A stretch of DNA of 38,211 nt, taken from the IMG/VR virus record IMGVR_UViG_3300021963_000304, positions 1 through 38,211 of that record; one strand, written 5' to 3'. Each line of letters opens with the position of its first letter. Positions within the stretch are counted from its first letter, which is position 1. The notes beneath the pieces were generated by a model. It saw only the letters and a list, made by a program, of their open reading frames with translations. It ran no database searches and was not told the DNA's origin. A program made the translations under genes and the position numbers. This document shows, piece after piece, positions 14,777 through 23,104 of the stretch. The stretch comes from a virus.

Positions 14777-17700
14777 ATGGCAGTTCAAATTAATGTCGCG
14801 GCCAATCAAGCAGCATTAACAGCTTCTATTCAAGCTGGTGTTCAAGCGTATAACCAAAGATTCGCTCAGAACAACCAAATTAATCTAAGCATTAATCAAC
14901 GAGGTTTTTCTCAACCACTAGGAAGAATCACTGGCGATGTTAAAGACTTCGAAGCTGCGCTCGCTGCTTCTAATGCTCGCGTTATTGCATTCGGCGCTTC
15001 TACTGCTGTTCTTGGAGGTGTAATTCGCAGTTTCAAGGAATTAGCTAATGTAACAATTGAAGTTGAAAAAAATCTTGCAGATATTAATCGCGTATTTGGA
15101 TTGACTACAAGTCAGTTACAAAAATTTAGTACAGATTTATTTAATGTAACTAAATTAACAGCTTCTTCATTTGACGACGCTTCTAAAGCTGCTCTTGAAT
15201 TTTCTCGTCAAGGTTTAAAGGCTGAAGATACTCTTCAAAGAACAAAAGATGCATTAACATTAACAAGATTAGCAGGAATTAGTACTGCAAATGCTGTAGA
15301 TGCATTGACATCTACCGTAAACGGATTCGCCGCAACTGGAATTTCTACTACTCAAATTCTAAATAAGCTAGTTGCTGTAGAACAAGATTACGCTGTAGGC
15401 GCTGGAGATTTGGCCGAAGCTTTGTCTCGTACAGGTCAAGCGGCGCAAGAAGCAGGTGTTAGTCTTGATCAATTGAACGCATTGGTCACTTCAGCTCAAC
15501 AAAGTACAGCAAGAGGTGGCGCTGTAATTGGTAACGCATTAAAAACAATTTTTACTCGCTTACAACGTACTGATACTTTAGATCAATTAGAAGCTTTTAA
15601 TATTTCTGTAAGAGATGTTCAAGGTAATATTTTACCAGCCGTCCAAATATTACAAAACTTTGCTGGAGCTTATAAAGGTTTAGCTGACGCTCAAAGAGCG
15701 CAATTGTCAGAACAAGTTGCAGGTGTTTATCAAGTTAACATCTTAAAAGCGATTGTTAATGATTTAAATAAATCACAAGGTACATACGCTGGAGCTTTAC
15801 AAAGAGGCGCAGCGGCAACAAATGAAGCTGAAGTAGCAACTGCAAAATTGAATCAAACTCTTGATGCTTTATTAAAGCAAACTGCAACTTCTACTCAACA
15901 ATTAGCTAATAATATTGGAAAAGTAACATTTGAGCCATTGGCTAAGTATGGAACTGAGCAATTAAAATCTTTTATTGAATCGTTGAATGAAGTTCTCGAA
16001 GGAGAAGGGGTTGGTTCTACTTTTGCAAATGGTTTATTAAAAGGTATTCGTAATGTAATAGCTGGTCCCGGTGCTATTGCAGCTTTCTTTACGCTTTTTA
16101 AGTTAATACAGAATTCTTTTACTTATCTTAGTCAGGCTTTACCTCAGATTGCTGGTATAACGACTGAAACACAAAATAGAAAAAATATTGAACAATCTAT
16201 TTTGCAAATTATGCAGCAACAAGGGCCTGTTTCTCAGGCTCTCGCTGGAACAATGGGTAATCAAGCTGCACAAGCTCAATTATTGCTTCAGTTGGCTAGA
16301 CAACAAACAGCAGAGTATCAAATGCAAACTACCCTTGCTAAACAACTAGCTGTTCAATTAGCTGGACAAGGAGTAAGAGTTAAAGGTTCTGGTGGATTGC
16401 AAGTTACACGCGCAGGTGGATATATTCCTAATGCGACAAAAATGGCTGAAGTTGTTGGCGCACAAGCTGGTGGATATACTCCCGGTAGAGTTGTTTCTTC
16501 TCCTGTTGGTGGGGTGATGAATACTGCGGAAGATGTAAAGTATATTCCCGGTTTTGCTCAACCTTTTATTAATCCTCCTGCGAATTCAAAAGCTGGTCGC
16601 GCACATAGACAAAAAGCTATAAGTAGAACAGGTGTTGATCCATATATGCATGGTGGATTTATACCTAATTTTGTAAATAAAAAAGGAATTAATCCAGGAG
16701 AGAGAGGAAATCAATTTGAAAAATTAATTAATAAATCTTTAACTGGAGTTGAATCTCAAGCTGGATCAGAATTATTAGACTTTCCTTTTGGTAAAAACTC
16801 TTTAAATTCAGCGTCCTTAATTGATAAAAATAGAATCTCTTTAAATAGTAACACTTTTTTTGGTGATGCGAAAATAAAATCAACAAAAGAGGCTCAAAGA
16901 GATTTAGTCAAAAAGTTAGTAGGTTCTTTAGATAGTTTTACATATGGAAAATTAATAACTCGCGCAAATAAAGTAAAATCACATATTATTAATTTAAATG
17001 ATTTTTTACCAATCAAACCATCTTTAATATCTAATAAATCTGTAGTTACTAGCGATAAAGAAAATGCAAGTGTTGAAGCCGTGTTAGGATTTGACGTTAT
17101 AGAGAAATTGGCGCGTTTATATAAAAACAATAAAAATACTGAAAGATTAACAACAGAAATTGCGGAAAATACAATATTGAAATTAAATTTTATTGATGAT
17201 TATGTGACAATACCAGATTTTTCTAATTCTGGTTTTATTCCTAATTTTGCTACTCCAATGACTACTGCAAGTATTCCTTGGTTCAAGAAATATTCTAGTA
17301 AATATAAAAACGCTTCTGGTGATACAGATCTTTTCAAGATGGGAGATTTTCCTACTTATGGAAGAGGTTTAGATCACGAATATGCAAAAAAAGGAAATTC
17401 CGCTATGCTTTCTTACTTGCATGAAGATTTTGTAAGATCTGCATTAAATATAGCTTTAGGTTCAAAAAAAGTAATAAGACCAGCAGAAGTTGGATTTAAA
17501 AATAAACCTGTAAGCGATATAGCAAATGAGAATGATTTTGATTTATTATATAGAATTGCTGATGGTTCATATAGTATGCTTGAGTTGAAACAAGATTTCA
17601 AAAATGTTTCTGGATCAGTCACTGGATTCATGAATAAAAAACTTGCAAACCTCGAAAAAGAAAATCCAGTATTAGCTAAGAAAGTTAGTTCGATGATTGC

Positions 17701-20700
17701 TGTTTCAAATAGACCAAAATTTACTGATCCTACTGGTAGAAATGCTGGTGCAAATTTCAGCGAATTTGAAATGGCCGCTGCATCAATTGTTAAAGATAAG
17801 TATTCGAATGTTGATCCATCAATAAGTGCAAAACTTACAAAAGTTACTGATGGTTTATTAAGAAGATACGAAGCTAAGAAAAACTCATATTCTAAAGGTT
17901 TTATTCCTAATTTTGCTAATTTTATTGATGTAGATACTTTGGGTAAAAATTCAGTTCATTATTCTGGTGACTTAATGAAGTTGATAAAAGATATTGAGTC
18001 TTCTATCGGTCGTAATTTAAGTTCTGGTGAATTAAGATTTTTAACAAATCCAAAAACAAATCTATCAAAGTTAAACGATCCAAAAATATTAAATAGATTT
18101 ATAAATTCTGAAAGAAAAGGTGGATTCGCGCAATTTGCTAAAGGATTTCTTCCTAATTTTAATTCTATAAAAGGAAGAAACTCTTTTCAGAAAAATTGGC
18201 TAATAGAAACAGCAAAGAAAAGAAATTTAAATTTAAACGATCCAAATGTATTTAGTAAATTAGGTGCAGAATTTGCTAAGACTTATCCTAATGATCAAGG
18301 AATGTTTGGTTTGAGTGAAGGCTTTATTCCCAACTTTGCGTATAAACAAGCAGTAATGGGCTTAGAAGAAAGCATGAGCGGTAATAAAGCTATCTTTGAT
18401 ACTAAGCCTTTCCCACACATTAGAAACAGCAGTCAGCCAACATTTAGTTCCGCAATTGCTGATCATGGTGGTTTAGGTAATGCTTTGAGCGATTCAATGA
18501 GAGGACAAAAAGCCGCTGGATTGATGAATAAAGGATTCATTCCAAATTTTGGAAATCTTAAATCTACAAAAAATAAAATTGCAAAAAATAAAGCTGGAAA
18601 TCAGTCTCAAAATACTCAATCAGGTTTTGATCCTAATCAATTGCAGGCGGAAACAGAAAGAATTGCTCAAGATGTTGTTAAAAAAATAAAATATGCTTAT
18701 GATTATGTTAGTGTTTTTGCTGCTTCTTTTGCAGATGTTATAGAGCAAGGATCTCAAAAAGCTAAAACAGCAATAAATTCTGGAATTTCTAAAGTTCAAG
18801 CGTCAGCTAATAATTTCAATCAAACAGTTTCTAATCAAACACAAGGTGGATCTGGAGGAGGAACTTCTAGACTTACGGCACTTTCTCAAAGATTACAAGG
18901 AGCAGGTACTGCTATATCCATTGGAGGACCATTATTAGCTGGTTTTGTAGAACAAGCTTATTTTGGAAATAAAAAACGAACCGAAATGACTTCTACGGAA
19001 AGAAGTTTGCAAAGTGGATTAAGTACTGGTTTAAGTTCAGTTTCAACAGGCGCGGGAATAGGAGGTGCAGTAGCGGGAATTCCCGGTGCAGTAGTAGGAG
19101 GTTTAATTGGAAGTTTAATAGGATTAACTTCTGCTGTTCAAGCTTCTTCTCTAAGCGTTGAAGAATTAACTCAATTAACAGATGAACAAAAGAGTAAAAC
19201 TCAAGAAAATTTGAGTGCTGGTCAAAAATACATTCAAGCTCAAGAAGAATACGCTAAACTTTTAGCTTCTGGAGCTTCATCAACTCAATTGGAAAATGCT
19301 AGTAGAAATTTAACTAATTCTTTTAATGAGATAAAGGATGTTAAATTAGCAGAAGAACTATCTAAAACAAAAGGTGGAGTTGAAGCTTTAAATTCTGTTT
19401 TGGGAAATTTTGAACAAGAGCAGAAAAAACTAACATCTGGTTTAGAATTTGCAACTTTGATTAAAGGCGGTAAAATAGAAAGCGGACTACAAAAAACTGT
19501 TGCTGGAAAAGCTTTAGCTAATTTAGGATTAAATCAAGAGCAGCTTAAACAATTACAAAGCTATAAAAAAGCAACTGAAAGAGTTAAAATTCCAAGATCT
19601 GCGGGAGTTGGTGGTGTTTTTATGCAAGAAATAGATGTTGTTTCGCAAGCGTCAGTTGACCAAGCTAAAAGTATAGCTAAACAAATTGCAGAAAAACAAT
19701 TAGGAGGTAAGGCTACAGCTGCTGAAATAGAGACTGTTCAAGAATCTTTAACTAAAGCTTTATTAGAAGGAACTTTGCCTGACATAATAAATACAATTAG
19801 TAGCAGTGATAATGCAACTAAACAAGCTGTTCAACAAGCAAAAGCTCTTGCCTCATTATATTCTACAAGAAATAAGTTAGAAGCGCAAATTATAAAAGAT
19901 ATTTCTTCTGGTAATCAATTGATAAAACAATCTGAATTTTCTCAAAAACTTCTTGATGCTTTAAATGATTTTCAAGTTTCTATGATGGAAGGGGTTGCAA
20001 ATCCTTTAGAGATTGCAGCTAGAAAAGCGCAATCTCAAACATCTAAATTCGCAAGAGAAACTGAAGATGAACAAAGAAAAGTTAATATAGATTTTGTAAA
20101 ACAAAATTATAAAACTTTATTAGAAAGTTCGCAAAATCCTACATACATTGAACAAAGTATAAAACCAGCAATAGCAGAGATGTTGAAAGGAAATTTTGCT
20201 CCTTTTGAAAGATTGTTAAGTGGATCGCAATCTGTTGGAGCTTTTGCAGAATCATCTGCTTTGGGTGGGCCATCCGCTCTACAGCCTAAAGAATCACAGC
20301 AATTAAAAGAAGCTTATGCAATTTATAAAGCCACCGAAGCGGAAAGAAAATCAAATAATGGAGATCAAAAAAAATTAATTGATCAAGATATTCTTTTGCA
20401 AAATTTAAAAAGTACAACTCTTTTACTTCAATCAAATATAATTAAAGATGAAATATCTTTAACCGCTCAAAGAGAACGCTTAGAAATACAAAGAAAAAAT
20501 ACATTAGATTTAGAGATAGACGCTATAGAGCGTAGACAATCTGATGAGGCTAATTATTTTGGAATGAGTGTAGCAGGAAAAGCTCAAGGTAAAGCTGATT
20601 TTAGAAATCAAATTTTACAAAAAAAACTTATAGATACTGAAATTACTCGTTCTAAATCTACACAAGCAGATTATAGCGAAGTAATAAAAATGCAAAATGA

Positions 20701-22150
20701 AAATGCTTTAAAGGATGCAGATAGACTTCAGAGTCAAGGAAATGTTATTTTAGCTGATAGTCTAAGATCTAAAGCTAGACGTAATACAGGTGTTGAAATC
20801 AAAGATTTAACTTCATTGAATCAGGCCATTACGAGTTTAGAATCAACAAAATTTGCTGATCCAAAACAAGAAGAACAAAGAGTAAAAACATTAGAAAAAC
20901 TTAAAACAGTTCAAACTGAAATAAATGAAGGTAAAATAACACAAATAGAATTGAATGATAGATTAAATAAACAAGAGCTTATTATGGCAGAACGCTCCAC
21001 TTCTTTTAAATATGGAGTTGTTAAAGGATTTGATAACTTGAGAACTGAATCAGAGTTGATGATTGGTCGTTTAGGCGAAGATCTTCCAAAAATGTTTGCT
21101 GATGGGTTGGTTAATGGAATAAAAGCGGCTATAAGAGAATCTGATAATTTAGGAAGTGCTTTGATGGGTATAGCTTCAAGTTTCTTAGATAGTATAAGCA
21201 CAACATTAATGCAATCAGCGGTTTATTCAATATTGGGATCAGCAGGATTTAATATGGCTGGTGCTGCTGGATCAGTACCAGCACCTAAGCAAAAAGGAGG
21301 ATACATACGCGCACAATCTGGTATGTATATTTCTGGAACTGGTTCTGGAGATAAATATCCAGCATTGCTTGAGAATGGTGAATATGTATTAAATAGAAAC
21401 GCAGTTATGGCAATGGGTGGTCCAAGTGAATTAGATAAATTAAATTTTTCAATGGCTCCTCGTTTTGCTTCTGGAGGTTCTTTCGTTACAGAGTTGAATG
21501 ATTTGAATTCTATGGAAGAAGGCATGACAACTTATGGTTTGGAAAATAGTAAATTATACAATGAATTAAGAGATTTAGAAAGAGCTAAACAAGCAGAAAA
21601 AAGACGCAAAGCTTTTGAAAGAAAAAAAATGATTGCTGGTATTGTGGGGTCAGTAGCTGGAATAGCAGCTTCATTTGGAATAGCGAAAGCTGCTGGTAGT
21701 TTTGGCAGCAGTTTGAAAAAAGATTTTGGTGATGTAACTATGAATGTAACTCCTGAGCAATTAGCTCAGAATGCTAATTTGGCTCAAAAAGGTGGTCATA
21801 TCGGAACTCGTTTATCAGATACGATTCCAGCTTATGCAGAAGGCGGATTATATAGTTCGCCAATTATTAAAAAATATGGTGTTGGTATGCAAAATGGAGG
21901 AATGTACGGTGGTTCTTCTAATAATTCTAATACAGTTAGCAATACAAATGCAACTAATTCATTTAATTTCAATACAACAGTAAATAGAGACGGTACTATA
22001 CAAATGGGAGCAGATTCAACAAGTTATAAACAACAAGATGTAGAATTATCTAATAATTTGAATTCTCAAGTGTATAAAACAGTATTGGACGTAATAAAAC
22101 AACAACAAAGATTCGGCGGCACATTAGCTGGAACTCGTAGACCTATCTAA
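14777..22150 (+). CDS. Tail tape measure protein with inserted domains and GFIPNF repeats
   Basis: 2457 residues. The N-terminal third has the TP901-type tape-measure core (about residues 70-340), with VEKNLADINRVFGLT, GISTANAVDALTSTVNGFAATG and ARGGAVIGNALKTIFTRLQ. Residues about 547-1253 are a chain of segments separated by a GFIPNF-like motif; two segments resemble PD-(D/E)xK nucleases. Residues about 1425-1456 are a Gly-rich hydrophobic stretch (GGAVAGIPGAVVGGLIGSLI) and about 2286-2310 another (IAGIVGSVAGIAASFGIAKA), both able to enter a membrane. Between them lie long helices. The C-terminus contains LLENGEYVLNRNAVMAMGG, common in such proteins. It sets tail length and probably exits ahead of the DNA. 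The start has a GTGTAA element 15 bases upstream; the stop overlaps the next ATG (TAATG). Confidence 0.93.
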   Translation: MAVQINVAANQAALTASIQAGVQAYNQRFAQNNQINLSINQRGFSQPLGRITGDVKDFEAALAASNARVIAFGASTAVLGGVIRSFKELANVTIEVEKNLADINRVFGLTTSQLQKFSTDLFNVTKLTASSFDDASKAALEFSRQGLKAEDTLQRTKDALTLTRLAGISTANAVDALTSTVNGFAATGISTTQILNKLVAVEQDYAVGAGDLAEALSRTGQAAQEAGVSLDQLNALVTSAQQSTARGGAVIGNALKTIFTRLQRTDTLDQLEAFNISVRDVQGNILPAVQILQNFAGAYKGLADAQRAQLSEQVAGVYQVNILKAIVNDLNKSQGTYAGALQRGAAATNEAEVATAKLNQTLDALLKQTATSTQQLANNIGKVTFEPLAKYGTEQLKSFIESLNEVLEGEGVGSTFANGLLKGIRNVIAGPGAIAAFFTLFKLIQNSFTYLSQALPQIAGITTETQNRKNIEQSILQIMQQQGPVSQALAGTMGNQAAQAQLLLQLARQQTAEYQMQTTLAKQLAVQLAGQGVRVKGSGGLQVTRAGGYIPNATKMAEVVGAQAGGYTPGRVVSSPVGGVMNTAEDVKYIPGFAQPFINPPANSKAGRAHRQKAISRTGVDPYMHGGFIPNFVNKKGINPGERGNQFEKLINKSLTGVESQAGSELLDFPFGKNSLNSASLIDKNRISLNSNTFFGDAKIKSTKEAQRDLVKKLVGSLDSFTYGKLITRANKVKSHIINLNDFLPIKPSLISNKSVVTSDKENASVEAVLGFDVIEKLARLYKNNKNTERLTTEIAENTILKLNFIDDYVTIPDFSNSGFIPNFATPMTTASIPWFKKYSSKYKNASGDTDLFKMGDFPTYGRGLDHEYAKKGNSAMLSYLHEDFVRSALNIALGSKKVIRPAEVGFKNKPVSDIANENDFDLLYRIADGSYSMLELKQDFKNVSGSVTGFMNKKLANLEKENPVLAKKVSSMIAVSNRPKFTDPTGRNAGANFSEFEMAAASIVKDKYSNVDPSISAKLTKVTDGLLRRYEAKKNSYSKGFIPNFANFIDVDTLGKNSVHYSGDLMKLIKDIESSIGRNLSSGELRFLTNPKTNLSKLNDPKILNRFINSERKGGFAQFAKGFLPNFNSIKGRNSFQKNWLIETAKKRNLNLNDPNVFSKLGAEFAKTYPNDQGMFGLSEGFIPNFAYKQAVMGLEESMSGNKAIFDTKPFPHIRNSSQPTFSSAIADHGGLGNALSDSMRGQKAAGLMNKGFIPNFGNLKSTKNKIAKNKAGNQSQNTQSGFDPNQLQAETERIAQDVVKKIKYAYDYVSVFAASFADVIEQGSQKAKTAINSGISKVQASANNFNQTVSNQTQGGSGGGTSRLTALSQRLQGAGTAISIGGPLLAGFVEQAYFGNKKRTEMTSTERSLQSGLSTGLSSVSTGAGIGGAVAGIPGAVVGGLIGSLIGLTSAVQASSLSVEELTQLTDEQKSKTQENLSAGQKYIQAQEEYAKLLASGASSTQLENASRNLTNSFNEIKDVKLAEELSKTKGGVEALNSVLGNFEQEQKKLTSGLEFATLIKGGKIESGLQKTVAGKALANLGLNQEQLKQLQSYKKATERVKIPRSAGVGGVFMQEIDVVSQASVDQAKSIAKQIAEKQLGGKATAAEIETVQESLTKALLEGTLPDIINTISSSDNATKQAVQQAKALASLYSTRNKLEAQIIKDISSGNQLIKQSEFSQKLLDALNDFQVSMMEGVANPLEIAARKAQSQTSKFARETEDEQRKVNIDFVKQNYKTLLESSQNPTYIEQSIKPAIAEMLKGNFAPFERLLSGSQSVGAFAESSALGGPSALQPKESQQLKEAYAIYKATEAERKSNNGDQKKLIDQDILLQNLKSTTLLLQSNIIKDEISLTAQRERLEIQRKNTLDLEIDAIERRQSDEANYFGMSVAGKAQGKADFRNQILQKKLIDTEITRSKSTQADYSEVIKMQNENALKDADRLQSQGNVILADSLRSKARRNTGVEIKDLTSLNQAITSLESTKFADPKQEEQRVKTLEKLKTVQTEINEGKITQIELNDRLNKQELIMAERSTSFKYGVVKGFDNLRTESELMIGRLGEDLPKMFADGLVNGIKAAIRESDNLGSALMGIASSFLDSISTTLMQSAVYSILGSAGFNMAGAAGSVPAPKQKGGYIRAQSGMYISGTGSGDKYPALLENGEYVLNRNAVMAMGGPSELDKLNFSMAPRFASGGSFVTELNDLNSMEEGMTTYGLENSKLYNELRDLERAKQAEKRRKAFERKKMIAGIVGSVAGIAASFGIAKAAGSFGSSLKKDFGDVTMNVTPEQLAQNANLAQKGGHIGTRLSDTIPAYAEGGLYSSPIIKKYGVGMQNGGMYGGSSNNSNTVSNTNATNSFNFNTTVNRDGTIQMGADSTSYKQQDVELSNNLNSQVYKTVLDVIKQQQRFGGTLAGTRRPI
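16685..17221 (+). other. Tape measure insert A, possible PD-(D/E)xK nuclease-like domain
   Basis: The segment between the GFIPNF copies at 627 and 819 holds GERGNQFEKLI (Glu648), LDFPF (Asp668) and FFGDAKIKS (Asp697, Lys699). The order helix-Glu, then Asp, then D-x-K on a strand resembles the restriction-endonuclease-like fold. The spacing is acceptable but the family cannot be fixed by eye. A structural, non-catalytic role is possible. Confidence 0.4.
17255..17890 (+). other. Tape measure insert B, PD-(D/E)xK nuclease-like domain
   Basis: Between the GFIPNF copies at 819 and 1041: a helix with LHEDFVRSAL (Glu883), then NDFDLLYRI (Asp922), then SMLELKQD (Glu936, Lys938). E...D-x13-ExK with a hydrophobic strand on each side is the expected core of PD-(D/E)xK nucleases. 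No domain of this kind is needed for measuring tail length, so it looks like cargo. Confidence 0.55.
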
Positions 22151-23103
22151 TGAAAAATTCAACACTAAATTACGAAAATAGATTTTACTTAAATGGCAAT
22201 GCTATTTCTGGTATATTATCTGTACAAGGTAATTACTCAGTAAATTATGGTCCTATTAATACTATAGGTGTTGGTTATAATAAACAGGTAATGGCAGAAG
22301 TTCCAAGCGCTTCTTTTAGCGTAAATAAATATTTGTTATATAATGAACCTTTTTTAAGATTCACTGGTGAAAGACCAGATAAGCAAGCCCAAAGATTCGC
22401 TGGAAGTATTGATTATTTTGGCAAATCTTTTGGATTTCAAACTGGTTGCATTAATAGTATAAGTTTAGATTGTTCTGTAGGCGAAGTGCCTCAAACTTCT
22501 ATTGATATACAAGTTTTTGGAGATATAGGTAAAAATATTTCCGCTTCAGGTAATGTAGGCGCTCCTTATATAAGTGTGCCACAAGTAAAAGATATTATTT
22601 TAACATGCAGTGGCTCATCTACTAATAGAATAACTCAATTTAATTATAATATAAATTGTCCTAAAAAACCAATTTATTTATTGCAACCATCTGGATTCGC
22701 TTCTACTAGTGGTCCATCTGGACCTTCTGGTCCTATACCTAATTTTGCGTATGTACCTTATGAAATATTATTAGAATTACCTATTGAAATAGACGCTTCT
22801 TTTAATTTAGAAGTTGATAATTATGAAGCTAAAAAATTATATGAGCAAATGACTAATGATATTGATAGCGCTTTTTCTATATCTATAAACGGAACAGTTT
22901 TTGAAGATGATTTCTTATCTGTAGGCGATTCATCTTTAACGGTTAACGACAATGAAGAGTTATTTGTTATTAGAAAAAGTGTTGGAATAAACATGTTCAA
23001 TCAATCATTCAATGACTTTAAACTTGTATCTCAAGAATTTAATTCAAGTGCTGACGACGTTTTAAGTGTAAAACTTAGTTATAAAGGTTATTTAAACAAT
23101 TAA
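22150..23103 (+). CDS. Distal tail / tube-like structural protein
   Basis: 317 residues, beta-rich, no enzymatic motif. The sequence has tube-like elements: AEVPSASFSVNKYLLY, AGSIDYFGKSFGFQTG and, near the C-terminus, LELPIEIDASFNLEVDNYEAKKLYEQM. A short TSGPSGPSGPIPNFAYVP segment at about residues 187-204 contains IPNFAY, shared with a tape-measure repeat. The ATG overlaps the tape-measure stop by one base, so translation is coupled. Position directly after the tape measure suggests a distal tail protein that joins the tube to the tip. Not assigned to a named family. Confidence 0.5.
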   Translation: MKNSTLNYENRFYLNGNAISGILSVQGNYSVNYGPINTIGVGYNKQVMAEVPSASFSVNKYLLYNEPFLRFTGERPDKQAQRFAGSIDYFGKSFGFQTGCINSISLDCSVGEVPQTSIDIQVFGDIGKNISASGNVGAPYISVPQVKDIILTCSGSSTNRITQFNYNINCPKKPIYLLQPSGFASTSGPSGPSGPIPNFAYVPYEILLELPIEIDASFNLEVDNYEAKKLYEQMTNDIDSAFSISINGTVFEDDFLSVGDSSLTVNDNEELFVIRKSVGINMFNQSFNDFKLVSQEFNSSADDVLSVKLSYKGYLNN

Positions 23104-23104
23104 T

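Larger units (their letters stand above)
16415..18550 (+). repeat. GFIPNF motif repeats in the tape measure
   Basis: Six close copies of GF(I/L)PNF begin at residues 627, 819, 1041, 1123, 1182 and 1253 (about nt 16655, 17231, 17897, 18143, 18320, 18533). Two looser copies lie upstream: GGYIPNA at 547 and KYIPGFA at 588. Codons differ between copies, so the peptide rather than the DNA is being conserved. The motif always stands at the border between dissimilar segments, as a linker, cleavage site or docking motif would. Confidence 0.9.
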
